Counted from the first letter of the stretch, positions 33,655-46,481 are shown. The stretch: DNA of 64,000 nucleotides from Nematostella vectensis (GCF_932526225.1 NC_064041.1:4211046-4275045); one strand, 5' to 3'. The notes: generated by a model not told the origin, from the letters alone. Numbers and translations are program-made.

Positions 33655-33733
33655 CCATTGGTCCTTGGTCGTCGACCGCTCATTGCCGGATTAGCTTGCT
33701 AGGGGCAATTAACCTAATTAAAGATTAAAGATA

Positions 33734-35014
33734 AAGCTCGTTTAAAAAGCCACTCGCCGAGAGAAGATGGGAGAAACTCATGGAAGATTTGGAGAAACTT
33801 ATAACACCTGAAGTCCAGAAATCTAACAAGACAGGCTGTTTCCACTCTAGGTGAGCATATGGATGCCAAGTACGCGCCAAATTCGCCCACCATGACAGAT
33901 TATTGTCTCGTAAGGGACCATATAATCACCCGATTGTGCATCGAGAATGCCTGCAGAGCTGGACCGCTCGCCAACATGACATTAGGAGAGCTAGAGAAAG
34001 CAAGACAAGATAAAGAGCAAATGGTAGTGACTGTTCTGAGAAACAAGACTTTGGCCTCTCTTGGGCCTGCTTATTTGGTACTTAGCCCTTGCATTGTAAC
34101 TTGGCTGAAGGCATTCGTCAAGTACATGCGCAACAAGCTACCTGGCGCAGGAGAAAGCAACGATGATCATGTCTTCATTAGCTTCTCTGCAAACGACATG
34201 TCATCGTCCATGATTTCCGCTCAACTGGTTTTGGCACAAAGCTATGGGCAAGGAGCTGGATAGAGTTAACGCAGCCTCCTTTCGAAAGGCGGCCGTCTCT
34301 GTTATCCACGAGGATCACGATCACCTGAAGAAAGATCTTGCAGACTTAATGGGCCATCATCAGAAGACAGCAGAGAAGTTTTACCTGATCCGACAAAAAT
34401 CAAAGAACGCAGCAAAAACATCTGCTGCGCTGCGCAATATTTTGTACAGCCCGCAAGAAGTCCCCGAGAAAGACGAGACGGACGCAAATGAAGTAACGGA
34501 CAAGGTGCAGTAAGATGGTGAGACCTCTTCAGGAAAATCTGACATACATCGCTGGACAGCCGAAGAGAATGAAGCGGTGAAGACGGCATTTGAAGCAGCT
34601 ATCAAGGATCAAGGTATAGACATAGGAACGGTCAAAGTCAGATACTTCATCAAGGCAGCTCCAGCAAAGGAGACTGCATCAGCTTGTCTTCCGCCAAAAC
34701 AAATGGAAACGACCAACGAGAAGATTCTACGTCTGCTACCGTACAACGAACCGTCCACCTCTGTGCCAGCAAGCCGCAAGAATGGACCTGCATTTTCAAG
34801 TTACCAAACAAACATCTACTGGAGATTGTTTAAAGATCTGATTGAAAGTAACAAGCCGATTACCCAACCTATTGTTGTGGCCAAAATAGAAGAAGACAAG
34901 GAGAAAAAGAGGGAGATTATCGGCTTTACAATACGACACCTTGTGGATAAGATTCGCACAGAGCGCAGAAAGATTAAACGTGATCTAGACAAGAAAAAAT
35001 TTGTTCGTCATTAA
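33734..35014 (+). pseudogene. Crypton-like recombinase, C-terminal part
   Basis: Continues the interrupted gene with a helical segment (RRWEKLMEDLEKLITPE), then a one-base frameshift near 33850. The new frame gives ENACRAGPL (first catalytic Arg). A second frameshift near 34230 leads to AASFRKAA (second Arg), LMGHHQKT (His) and EKFYLI (Tyr nucleophile). An in-frame TAA at 34511 is followed by more of the same protein, with a WTAEENEAVKTAF segment that resembles a SANT helix and a basic tail. The R, R, H, Y set fits tyrosine recombinases of Crypton elements. Two shifts, one stop and a LINE insertion make the copy inactive. Confidence 0.75.
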
Positions 35015-38000
35015 CAACACTAACTTTTAGGCTGTCACCATGCTGACAAGCCATTTTGTTACAATCATGGCGTTGATTTTATGACTTAAATGTTGTGTAT
35101 TCCAGCTTCTGTTTTCCAGAAAAGCCATTTGTTGATACCTCGTTTCAAGAAAAAACATTTCAATTTGTTAATCGAGCAAGCAATATTTCTTTTATTATTG
35201 TATTTGTTCATTTTATGACTTGAACAACTCATACGTTAAGCCCCCTTTTCAAGGGCTTCGATGCTTTATTGTTAAGAAGAGACAACCTTGCAGAACTCAG
35301 AATAAACATAATAGTTTATCATTGTCTAGCATCAAATGCTTGCTATGTGAATCATTGCAAAAGCTGGAAAAACAACTATATTGCTCTTTCAAATACCCCC
35401 GCGGTCACAAATATTCTTAGCATGTGATGGCGTTTGATTACATTCTTTAACTGGAGTGAAATATTTGTCAGCTTTTGCATTGATATCGCCAAATAAACCG
35501 CACGACACGCGCTAATAGTACCACGCGCCTTCTTTATTCAGGAACAAAACGCGCTTAGAGTATCTGTAAGGAGCATTCGTCTTGTTTATTGCATCATTTT
35601 CTTTGTTCATTTGATGACTTGAAAGTCTGATATGTTTAGTACGTCGATGCTTCGAATTGTTAAGAAGAGGCTATCTAAAGGAATACAATCAAGCTTTACA
35701 AATTATTGCAGAAAATATCCTCTGTTTCTGTTTTAAATATCCCCTGGTTAACAATACGAGGGTAATTTGTCAGCGCTTGCATTAGTATCGACCAATATAT
35801 ACTTTTTGAGGAAAGAACTCTCGCATTAGTAAAACGCACAATTTTCACTATGTTCCTTTTTGTAACCTCTTAGAGTCTTTGAATAAAAAAAGAAAAGACT
35901 TTGTAACATTAAATATTCAGATTTACTGCACTTCCCAAAGAATATGCAACACGAAAAGAAAAGAAAATTGTGATCCGAAAACTACTGAATACTCATTTCT
36001 GTGTATCCTGTCGCACACCCTGCAAATGTTCCTTTTCGTAACATTGGTGCATTTTGAACGAACTCAGGAAAAAAATTTAAACTCTCTTCTGCTTGACCGT
36101 ATTGCTTCCATTCTTTTATATTACACAACCAAACATTTCCAAAATTATTGGTCATCATCCTCAGCTATTCCTCTCGCTAACCTATAAATAACAATGCATT
36201 AGACTGTGAATTTAAAGAGATATTACGTTTTTATGCAGGGAACCAAATATTACTACTTTTCGAAATTTGCTAAGGATTAGTCGACTATTATAGAGTACAT
36301 GTACATCTACTAGACTTGGATGCTTTTAAATTATAACACGAATTAAAACGTTTCAGGAAGCTTGGTGGCCAGTATGTTAGTAAAGGGGATATATCCCAAT
36401 GACTCGCGTTATTTCCTAATTTATTAAGTATTCTATTTCAGAAACCTGAAGAGTGTTCCTTTTAGTAACATTTTCGACTTTGTCAAGACTTGACGCCCTT
36501 AAATATTAACGCCAGCTAATACGGTCATCAGTGCCGTAAAGTATGTATTTTATCTAGCCAACCGCCTTAATATGGTTCAAAAAGTATGTAGTATATGACA
36601 GAAGGTTACGAAAAGAACCCACGGTGAATCTAAGGAACGGACGGACGGACAGATGTTGGTATATTAAAACCAATTGCAGTAGTGACTGAATTGCTGGGTC
36701 CGTCAGCGCCAGCAAGAATTACACACATTGATATTTTACAGAAATAAAATCATTGAACCTATGTGTGTGTCCTATCTGAGGTCATAAAGCATTAGATGGT
36801 AGGTTATAACTGTCAGTATTCTGCTGTGGTCTTGGGATAATGTTCTTGAGGGGAGGAAGGAGACGGGCCCGCACAAATAATTTCTTGCATGCAGCGTCTC
36901 TCCTATCACTAAGGGACTTGAGACCAGGCATGTCCAACCCTCCCCCCCCACCCCTCCCTCCTGGCCGCAAAAAAATTGGTCATTTCTTATTGAAAGACTA
37001 GATAGACAGTTGGTACAGAATAGAAGCTATTGTATTAGCCTGGTCTCGTAAAAATATCCGCACTGAGCAAGGTACAGTACAGTACAGACTTTGTCATTTT
37101 AGATATAACAATAATAATGATAACGTTGCAACGAAAAAAAATGCCTTTGTAATGCTCCATGTAAGAGCTACAAAACTAAAAGGACTGCGAAATGGCATGT
37201 GAGCTAGAAATTCGGTTGGCCAAGACTCAAAATCATAGCCTAACTGTTCTTGAATATTTTACTCATATGCTAATAGCTATCGATAAGCAGCCTTCTGCTG
37301 CAGTCTACTGCAGGCGGAAATGGGAATGCTGCTGTAGTACAGTTTACCTAAAAAATTTTTTTTTTTTATGATGGTGACTAAAAGATGAAGTTCAGGAGAA
37401 CGCAAAAACTACTTTTCAGGTACAAGAAACAATAACAATAACGGTTCCTCAGAAGGAAATCAAGAAGCAAAAAAGGCTAGATGATATATTGTGGGCTGGG
37501 CTAACACGCTTTGGCCAGTCTAGACCTCCAAAGCAATGCTGTGAAGGCAGTTGAGCTGAAGATTCTTTAGTTACAGTACGATGACCAGTTTTTGCCGAGG
37601 GCCCAATGTTCATGATTTTTTTAAGACGAATACAAATTTACTTACGCATATAATATGCATAGAAAAGACTACACATTTTCAAATTTTGTGATTTATATGG
37701 TATTTTCTGTTTGCACATAGTGGCAGTAGCAGCAGGCATAGTTCCGTATCACTCAAAAATTCTGTCTCTATAATTTTTAGAATCAATAAAAACATTTACA
37801 GAATCCCTTCCTTTTTGCTTAAAATTAATGTATACAAATGATTTTAACTTCGCATTGCAGCAGGTTAACAAACCAACAATCGTCAATGGGCTTTCACTCG
37901 CGTGTCGCTAACAAATCCATATTGCAAGAAACAAAACGGTCTGATAGAATTTTTCCAATATAAATGCCACAACCCACACAAATACTGAAACGGCAAAATA

Positions 38001-38520
38001 GACAAAATTCAAAAATGTAGAGGATAAGGTGAACCTGTATTGGTTCAGCCAAATGACTGAAAAGGCCCACATAATAAAATTAACAGTTTAGAATATACAT
38101 TACTGGGATTAAAATGATTAATTGAGAATGAGATAATCAAATCAACCCTTTTCGCGGCTTTATATCTGCAGTCAAACCAAAAACCCACTATGGGCGCAGG
38201 GTGATACGGAACTATTCCCACGTCCTCCGGGAAGCACAAAAAACAAAAAGGCATGCTGCTTGTTGCTGTTTACCTAAATTGTGGCCGTTTACTGACGAAT
38301 TGGCTTTTTTCTTAACAAATAATTTTGAAATACTTTATCAAGCCGCTAGCATTTGTTTATATTTTTTGAACAAATTTATATTCGCTTTTTATTATGTGGG
38401 TTTCTACCTACAGTAATGAGGTTTCAACCTCTTTATTTATTTAATTATACACTATTCATACATTATTGTTTGATGTTTTTTGGTCAGGCATCTCTCATCC
38501 TTCTTTTATATTCATTTCAG
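35015..38520. other. No gene seen; AT-rich with a diverged duplication
   Basis: No coding family recognised. A diverged tandem duplication lies at 35185-35830. A GGAC microsatellite lies near 36635, and a C run near 36940. A short inverted pair (AGTTCCGTATCAC at 37739 and its reverse complement at 38200) could mark a small element but is weak evidence. Confidence 0.55.
35185..35830. repeat. Diverged tandem duplication of about 400 bp
   Basis: Shared in order: TTTGTTCATTT-ATGACTTGAA, TCGATGCTT..TTGTTAAGAAGAG, ATTATTGCA-like, TTTGTCAGC-TTGCATT. The copies are clearly divergent. Confidence 0.65.
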
Positions 38521-39475
38521 ATGCCTCCAAGACGTTCAACAAGAAAACGAAAACGTGATGCGGAGCCTAACCTGGTAGTAGAGGTGCCTGTCCCTCCTAA
38601 CAAACGCACACGAGCTGGCCGCAAGACAAAAGAGGGTGCTATCATTCCAGCGACATCGGCTTCAACAACAGAATCAGCTACTCTTGTCGCAGATATAGTA
38701 AGGAGAGTGACTGCAGAGGTAATTTAGACAGTTACCACTGAAGTGACGAAACAGCTGCTCTCGTTAATCCAGCAAGTGCACCCTGCAGCGATTCCCGGCA
38801 ACCCTCCTGTCCCTCCACTGGAAACATTGCCTCCTGCCATCGTGGAGGATTCTGTTTCATCGATACAGGACGCTCTGTCAGGTATGGAGCCCAACCAAAG
38901 CTTTATGTCCATTGGTGTGGCTATAGATCACCGCGTCTCTACGAAATTACACAGTAAGATTTGAAATAACGAATTCATCGGCTTTGGCTTATTGATAGAT
39001 AGTTAGGTGAAGGCAGATTTCAAATCAGAATGTCTTCAGTAGATGAAAGCGACCGACCATCACTCTGTTTTGAGCCAACAAGCAAGCCAAAACGTATTCG
39101 CTCAATAGATGATTGGCTATCAGCATTCCATGTTTTTGTTGGGGTATATTTACGAAAGTACCCTAATGAGGGCCCAGCCCTCATGAAGTATTGGGATGTC
39201 ATTCGGGATTTGGCTGTCAGGGGGCAGAATTGGCAACTACACGATGAGAATTTTAGATCAATGCAGGAGACAAGGGCATCTGCAATGCCTTGGGATGCAA
39301 TCCACTCCGAGCTATGGCTTCGCTCCCAAGGTACTCAGACCAAGAGGCGCAGCCCGTGGACAGGGATTTGTCGGGTATGACAAACGGGGTATGTTATGAC
39401 TTCCACAGGGGAGCGGGTTGCTCAGGCTGACTACAAACATGCGTGCTACAGTGGCGCGTCACACCCTACCTTTTA
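38521..39475 (+). pseudogene. Gag-like protein of a retroelement (DIRS-like?), broken
   Basis: A TTTCAG acceptor precedes ATG 38521. The first part is basic (MPPRRSTRKRKRD) then Pro-rich. In-frame stops at 38725 and 38959 and a frameshift near 39010 break it. The last part has DDWLSAFHVFVGVYLRKYP, DENFRSMQ and PWDAIHSELWLR, then a decayed region around 39360-39460 that looks like a CCCH zinc finger in alternating frames. I recall such proteins next to DIRS/Ngaro-type elements in cnidarians, but this is not checked. No reverse transcriptase of that type is nearby. Confidence 0.45.
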
Positions 39476-39695
39476 AGATTATTGTTAATTTTTCGGTGTT
39501 ATTGTTTGTTCAGTAGATTTCTCGTTATTCATTCTCGTTATTGTTCAGCTAAGAGCTCTTTGTTTACTTAAGTTAAGCTTTTTGCCTTAGATTTATTATG
39601 AAGTTTCATTTATTTTTTTCGTTATTTTATTGGTAGTCCCTAAATGTTGTCCCGAAATGTTTAAATCATATTTAAAACTGTCGAAAGATGTTTAA

Positions 39696-40392
39696 AAAAA
39701 GGCAACACGATTCACCGAGGAAATGAACAGAGTGCTGGTGGAGAACTTCTCCAAACACAAGGTGAGCACTACTCTACATGATTACTTCTATTAGCCTGAC
39801 CTTGCATTTTTTATTTCAATTTTTTGCAGAGAACATAGTATACACTAGTATACGAAATTAAATGCATAATTTATCTATAGTTGCAATTTTATCTGCTTTG
39901 TTTTGTGTATGTTGCAGACCTTTTTACAGGCAAAATTTTCTTCAACTATAACTTATGCAAGGAAGAAGGAGTTATGGGAGGAGTTGACCGCAGTAAACGC
40001 GGTCAACACTGGAGAAGAAAAAACCGTGGAACAGGTATACAATACAGTAGTTTTGAGTCTCCATGATCTAGCTAGATCCGTAAAATGATTTGTTTTAAAT
40101 TCCTGTTATTCAAGATCAAGTTATTTTTATGACGCTATTCAACTCAGCCTTTAGAACATAAAAAAGCCATCTTTTGGTCTGTGAAATGTGAACCATACCC
40201 TGCTTTACCACCCAAACTATGCATGGTCTGTGTTTTTTTTTTGTTCGCATTATGTCACATCACAATTGTAACCAGGTTCGAAAGAGGTGGGAAGACTTGA
40301 TGATAACTGCCAAGAGAAAAAAGAGGTCTGCACTCCAGCAAGAAGTGAAACGAGTAAAAGTAACAGGAAATGGCAACCTGCCAGATGACCAA
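39696..40392 (+). CDS. Myb/SANT-like DNA-binding protein, three exons
   Basis: Exon 1 ends at 39761 (AAG|GTGAGC); its start is unclear, since a TAA lies at 39693 and the first internal ATG at 39723. Exon 2 is 39918-40034 (TTGCAG|...CAG|GTATAC). Exon 3 is 40276-40392 (ACCAG|...CAA|GTAAGA) and may splice onward. All junctions are phase 0, and exons 2 and 3 are each 117 bp. The joined product starts RFTEEMNRVLVENF and continues with KKELWEELTAV and VRKRWEDLMITAKRK, a trihelix/Myb-SANT-like fold as in MSANTD proteins and in the Myb-like partner of Harbinger transposase. It has no lesions in the visible exons. It may belong to a lost Harbinger element or be a host gene. Confidence 0.6.
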
Positions 40393-40956
40393 GTAAGATT
40401 CTTTGTTTAGGGAGATTATTTACAGTAAATTGTCATCATTATCATTATTTTCCTATTTTTGCCCTCTGTCCTGGGTACAGGTAAATATTCGCTCGTGTGA
40501 ACAAGTATTTCGTGGTGAAATACATGTTTGGTTGTCAGATGAATATTAATTTTTAGGGGTGATGTTTACCGGAAATGAGATTTATAGTGTCGGAGTCATG
40601 TGTCGGAACCGCAAAATGTTAAGAGTGTGATGGAAGGTCAAAAGTTTTGTTGATCTGAGCAAAGCTGTGCTATGTTTATGCTATATTCCTTTCACTAGCA
40701 ATTTAAAGTTGTGTATTTGTTTTGGACTCTGTTTATGGGTTTAACGCCGGGCAATGTAATAAATAGAAGTATTGTGTTGGAATTTAATATTTTTAAGTCA
40801 CGTTGTTTAGAAACGAGTCGCTGTTAACCCTTTATTATGCTTCAAGAATTGCAAGTATTTCTTCTGCTTTCCCTTTGTCCATTACCGTAATTCCTTGGGG
40901 TTGATTTCGGGGACTCCTCAGTATCGTTTCGGGTCCGAGGATCAGTTGGGGTACTT
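40393..40956. other. No gene seen
   Basis: Spacer between the Myb/SANT gene and the decayed gypsy fragment. Further exons of the former could lie here but were not recognised. Confidence 0.5.
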
Positions 40957-41014
40957 TTGGGGATCATTTCGGGTCCTGGGATCGTTTCGGGTCCTGGGAT
41001 CATTTCGGGTCCTG
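40957..41014. repeat. 19-bp tandem repeat, three units
   Basis: GGGATC(A/G)TTTCGGGTCCTG three times, directly before the RNase H relic of a gypsy element. Confidence 0.85.
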
Positions 41015-42250
41015 TACAGACCCATCGCATTCGCATCTAGGACTCTCACTGCAACAGAGCGGAATTACTCGCAGTTTGGGAAAGAGGGATTATCGCTTGT
41101 ATGGTGAGTAAAGAAGTTCAATCAGTATTTAGAAGGTAGACATTTTACCTGGTCACCGCTGCACGCATACAGCGAGGGGCAGTTTTCTTGAGTGGTTTTG
41201 ACTAGACCATTGTATAGAAAATCACTAACGGTCATGGCAATGCAGACGGATTGTCTAGGCTACCACTTTAGACAACTGAGAGAGATGATAACGAGTATGA
41301 TACTGTCGGTATGTTTCATATGAGTCAGGTTCATGACTTACTAGTGTCCGCAGAAGAAATCAAGAATGAAAAGCGTAGAGACCCTGTGTTGTCCCAAGTA
41401 CTACAAGAAACTATGGACGGTTGGTCACCACGACTTTGTGAGGTTAGTGAACTACAACCATACTGGAACATGAAGGCTGTTTGCTGTGGGGAATCAGAGT
41501 TATTGTACCACTAAAGCTTAGAGACCGAGTCCTTGACTTACTTCATGAAGGTCATATTGTTATAATGGAATAGTCGAAATGAAGGGCTTTGCAAGAGATC
41601 GTGTATGGTGACCTGGTATCGACCAGAGCATCGAGAATTTGTCTAAGTCCTGTCAGGGTTGTCAAGAGGTGCAGAATTCACCCAGGTCAGCTCCACTACA
41701 TTGTTTGCAGTTTTCAGAGCCCCCATGACAACGCATTTACATAGATTTTTCTGGTCCATTCCATAATCGTATGTTTCTTGTTGTTGTGGACGCATATTCA
41801 AATGGCCTGAAGTTACTATCATGAAGTCCTCTACCTCTGAAGATACCGCTAATGTACTTAGAACACACAGTGCAATATTCGGAGTTCCTGAGATTGTAGT
41901 GTCCGATAATCGCCCTCAGCTAGTGTCAGAAGAGTTTGAGTACTTTTTGAAGAGAAATGGTATACGACATATCACTAGCGCACCCTACCATCCATCTACT
42001 AATGGACTCACGGAGAGGTTCGTGCAGACATTTAAGAAGGGCATCTCTGGATTCAAAGAGAAAGTTCCACTACAAACAAAGGTTGACATCGTGTTACTAG
42101 CTTATCGCAATGCTCCTCATGGAACCACAGGGCAGCCTCCTGTTGTATTGCTTATGGGTCGAAGGTTAAGGTCAAGGTAAGATGTCCTCAAGCCTGATGT
42201 GCAAAAGACTGTAGCAAAGAGGCTGCAGCTGAAAGAAGGAAGGGAAAGGA
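41015..42250 (+). pseudogene. Decayed Ty3/gypsy pol fragment
   Basis: Pieces of RNase H (RPIAFASRTLTATERNYSQ near 41020), the linker to integrase (AEEIKNEKRRDPVLSQ near 41352) and integrase core (IVVSDNRPQLVSEEF near 41893; YHPSTNGLTERFVQT near 41990) appear in order on the plus strand with stops and shifts between them. In the second motif the usual DNG is DNR. It belongs to a different gypsy lineage from the intact element at 160-4712. No LTRs recognised. Dead relic. Confidence 0.85.
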
Positions 42251-42548
42251 GAGGTTAAAAGAAAAAGTAGAGTGAGAGAAAAGAAATATTTTTAGTCATT
42301 CTTTCATTCTTGTCATTCTATTCCATTATGTATAATTTACCTTGCTATCCCTTTTTTCCTTTAAACTTTCTCCCTTTTTCATCTTCCCAGCCCAGGTGCT
42401 ACAGCTAAGATTTATACCAAATGAAATTTTTTTAAACAATATTTCAGGGTTTGAACCAGAGTAGAATCCTGCCTATCTCAAGGAGACAAGTTTTTTTCAT
42501 CAGGTATGTAAACGATATCGCAAAAAAATTACAGTTATTCAATTTTAG

Positions 42549-44474
42549 TAATTGAGGAATACCGGTTTGTGGATTTAGACAGCCTCAATGAAGCTAAAAG
42601 GATCCATCGCCGGCTTGGAAAGTGTGAAGGTAAAATTATAATTTCTTTTTAGAGCTTGGTTGGTTATTTCTGTGCTATATTAAGCACTATGGATATATGT
42701 GTATACTGTATACCGCACGGAGATATAAACACATACTAATGGTTATAATAAATAATATTATAAATATATAAATGAATAATATTTTTAATTTTCCCTCTAG
42801 AAAAGGTTTCTTTGATCGAAGACACCAGTAAACGCTATGGCCTGAGCAGCAGCATCTACGCCACGTGCAATGGCTGTGATATGAGAGAATTTCTCAGCAC
42901 TGGAAAGCACGATTTGTGCGATCAAGTGCCGAGGACAGTACAAGCCAAAGATGTGAATCAAAGAGCTGTTTTTGCTGCAAGCGAATTTGGTCTTGGCAGG
43001 GAGGGTATCAAAGCTATCTGTGAGATATTTGACATGCCTCCCCCCTGTCAATGTCACAGCCTGGGCTACCCATTAACAGGAACTTTTGAAGCCATATGGG
43101 GTGGCTGTTCAAGTAATGCTTGAAGATAATCGGAAAGAACTGCAGCAATCTGACATAGAAAACACTAAAACCCCATGGCACATGGGCGAAGAGGGGTTTC
43201 ACTTCCAACCATGGAGCTGGGTTCACTATGTCCGCAGATACAAGCAAAGCCATTGACTATTCAATTGTATCAAAATCGTGCAATGCTTACAAGCTTAAAT
43301 TGAGAAATCTCTCTGAAGCAGAATACGAGGAGTAGAGGGCAAGTCATGATTGCCCTGGAGATTATGAGGAGTTTAGCCCTAGTATGGAGACTGCTTGTGC
43401 TAAGCAGATATGGGAGAGAAGCAAGAGCCTTGATCTAGAGTACAGGTACATGGTATAGGATGGGGACTCCAAAGCGTATAATGAGATATGGGACAATAAT
43501 GGATTATGTGACAGTTTTAAGGCTCATCATAGTCTTGACAAATCCTCCCTAGAGTACAAAGAATGGAGGGATTCAGAGGAATACAAGAAATCTGAGGATG
43601 AGCAAGCCCTTGGTAGTACGGAATGCAGACATGTAGAGAAGCTGAACTGTACCAACTATGTCTCAAAGCGAATGGGAAAAGCACTGCGAACTGTGCAAGA
43701 AAAAAGAGGAAAGCTGCCAGATGGTAAGCCTGTTGCAGGTAGAGGTGGCCGCCTAACAATAAAAACAATTCAGAAGTTGCAAAACTATTATGGGAAGGCC
43801 ATACGCAACAATGTAAAGAGGTGGATTTTAAGTGCATATGAAAAATCGAAAGCAGTGGAAGCCATAAAAAGGGAGATAAAAGCTGGGCTTTACCACAGCT
43901 GTAAGCTTCCTAGTAAGGAGAGACAAGTTTTGCCCTGAGAATTCATGGTGTTCCTTCAAAACCACTGGGCGTGAGGTTACCCCCCAAAAGCCACCATCTC
44001 GACCCTGTCTTCTGCGCGCAACTTGAGCCCATATATGACAGGCTGTCAGAGGAGAACCTACTGAGACGCTGCTTGGGTGGGTACACCCAAAACCCAAATG
44101 AGTCTATCAACTCATTGGTGTGGAACCGGTGCCCTAAGCACAATGGGTTTGGAAGGGGAAGAGTGGAGATGGCAATTGTGTCGGCTGCCCTCCAGTTCAG
44201 CGCAGGTGCTACTGCAAAGCATCAGGTGATGTCTCTGGCTGGCATTCCACCAGGTAGCTCCCCCATGAAAGCCAGCAGCAGGAGAAACTCCTTGAGTGTC
44301 CAGAAGGCAGAGACCAGGTCAAGGGAACAGTACAAAAGGTTCAGGAGTGCGACCAAAAAAGTATCAGTGAGAATTGAGGAGGACAGGAAAGAGGCTGAAG
44401 GCCTCATTTATGGTGCTGGAGCATTTAGGGGACTGGTTTTCTATTTTCTTCAGTGGTTCTGTCTAGTCATATAG
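42549..44474 (+). pseudogene. Mutator-like transposase gene, inactive (copy 1)
   Basis: Exon 42549-42629 (TTTTAG|...GAAG|GTAAAA) joins in frame to an exon from 42801 (CTCTAG). The N-terminal part carries YRFVDLDSLNEAK and a Cys pair (CNGC). After a frameshift near 43095 comes the first catalytic region, where the expected Asp codon is CAT (His) at 43174 in HGTWAKRGF. A TAG at 43456 sits just before the second motif, DGDSKAYN. Later VSKRMGKAL, KLQNYYGKAI and, after a shift near 43975, NPNESINSLVW (third motif, Glu) follow. Order and wording match the Mutator-like transposase family I remember from metazoan genomes. The missing Asp plus stops and shifts mean no activity. Confidence 0.8.
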
Positions 44475-46477
44475 CCAAATGAAAGGAAAGTACTAGAAAC
44501 AGAGGGAAATTATTCCCAATGTTGTACATTGTAACTTTATAGACTTTAACCGTGATTTCTTAAACAGCTTCCAACATTTGTTTATGATATAGTAACCTAC
44601 TGGATGAGTGATTTTGTTTTGATTTCCAAATTTGCAATATTTTGTAAGAAAATTAATAATTAACTAAATCAGATCATTCTCAGAGCAAATATATTTATAT
44701 TTTCACTTCAGTTGACACAGTAAATCCATGCAATAGAGCTTATTAAAAATCGTCCTTGATTTGATGAGAATGTGACTGTAATCCCCGCTTACGTATTAAT
44801 GCACACACATACTATCACAAATCTCGCAATTTGATTGGCTCCCGTACTCACTATCTATTGAGCAATAGATAGTAAGTAGCGAAAAATCGGCGACAAAAGC
44901 GGTTATTTATTACTGAGAAATATTAAAACTGTCATTTATTTGAAGGTAGTATGTGAGTGGATGTATACTAAAACAATTAGACTACTCGTTCACGTTTTCT
45001 ATGAGTCAAACAGTCAACTCGGGAAACTCGAACTTGTAGTCTAATTGTTAACTAGGGCGAGAACTTGAAGATTAGGAGCAAATGCTTGAGTCGGAGGAAA
45101 CAGTCCTAGGAGAGTAAGTTGGATATTAGCTCCGTTTCAGAGCCAACAACTGAAAAAGTCCATGGTGCAGGAGACCGACTTAGATGAAACAAGAGATGAG
45201 GAAGGTGATACCTCAAGCCGGTAAAGATTGGAAAAGTTTTTTCTTATAATGAAGTTTCTTATGCATGCTTACTTTTGGCTCACTCCCCATTCGAATAAGT
45301 AACCATAAACTTGGGTCACACCCATAATTACCCATTTTATACCTGTATGCCTGTATCAAAGGACAGGGGCAAAAAATGGTAAAGTGGTAAGGTCGTGTTA
45401 GCTTATATTCGCTTGATTTTTTGCATAGATGTTCCTTGTGCAAAATAAAACAAAATAAGCGTTAGTATTTTTTTAAGTAGATAATCCGTTCTTGAGATAT
45501 TGCAAATTGTAAGAATCTTGATTTGTCTGAAATTGCCCAATTTGGGCGGGCAAATTTGCTCAAGCATATCTCAGGAACGGATCACCTACCAAAAAATACT
45601 AAAGCTTATTTTGTTTTATATTATGCAAGGAACCTCTAGGCAAAATATAAATAAAATGTAAGCTTAAACAACCTTTCCATTTTAATTTTGCCTTTTTTTG
45701 CTTCTGTCGTATGAAAGCAAACATAGTATGTCGTGTTGAAATGTCCCTTACTCTGAGTAACGCAACATGAAGAAGGCAGGACTCCAAAGCTTTCACCTCC
45801 TCGTTTCAAAAGAGCTTCAAAGGATAGCTTCTCGACGCATCCAAACTCGTGGAAGGCTTTTAAAAAATGTGGCATCCTTTTTAGATTATGGAGACGATGA
45901 TGAGCTTGGAGTTTGCTCGTTTAATACTACTGAGGATTTTACAGAATTCTAAATTCTCACATCATTATTATGCAAATAGGCAACCAGAGCAGAATTCGAC
46001 ATTCCAAGAAGATAATATTAGATTACATAATCTTTCTTGTCGTTATTAGCAATGACTATTTTGAATCTGAAGAACCTAAGGTAGAAGCTAGTATTTTTGA
46101 AGCATTTTGTTTGCTTAGTGATTCAATATGTTTGATTGGTGCACGGACAAGTTCAAGAGTTCGATAGATCAATTACTCTAAACGTTCACCAGAGGACTCG
46201 AGGAAAGAGAGGGAGAGTCACCAGAAAAGCCGAAAAGTTGAGTTTTGGATGTCTGGTTTCAAAGCCGGTGAGGAATTCAAGATTGAAGCTCACGAAATCA
46301 GCTATACAGTGCTCGATGTTCCTCTCATAGATCGCCAGGGCTAAGATCATTCAATCACCTTCGTGGCATCGATTTCACGCATAGAGCCGGCCCATTTGAT
46401 CTCAACTTGGTAGTCCATTGCAGCCATATCCACGCTGAGAAGGAAATACGTCAAGGGACACCGTTCCAACCAGTAGC
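44475..46477. other. No gene seen
   Basis: AT-rich. It holds a palindrome at about 44850-44873 (ACTATCTATTG..CAATAGATAGT) and a hairpin element at 45422-45640. Short open frames at 45767-45952 and around 46225-46345 lack family signal. Confidence 0.55.
45422..45640. repeat. Hairpin repeat with about 80-bp arms
   Basis: 45422-45505 (TTCCTTGTGCAAAATAAAAC, AAGTAGATAATCCGTTCTTG) pairs with 45560-45640 read in reverse (shared AAAATAAGC-TTAGTATTTTTT and ATCCGTTC-TGAGATAT). Loop of about 55 bases. Likely a small foldback MITE. Confidence 0.7.
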
Positions 46478-46481
46478 TTAA

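Larger units (their letters stand above)
32073..33733 (+). mobile_element. 5'-truncated LINE inserted into Crypton-like gene
   Basis: Begins inside reverse transcriptase coding sequence, which is normal for 5' truncation. It ends with a 3' tail ATTAAAGATTAAAGATAAAG at about 33715-33735, after a T tract (33619-33651). It separates two parts of one reading unit. I could not define a target duplication. Confidence 0.85.

Noticed and set aside
37738..38212. 13-bp inverted pair as a MITE
   Set aside because: No target duplication and no further similarity inward; too short to support on its own.
46136..46345. Open stretches before the TTAA MITE as an exon
   Set aside because: No family recognised and no convincing acceptor or donor pair.
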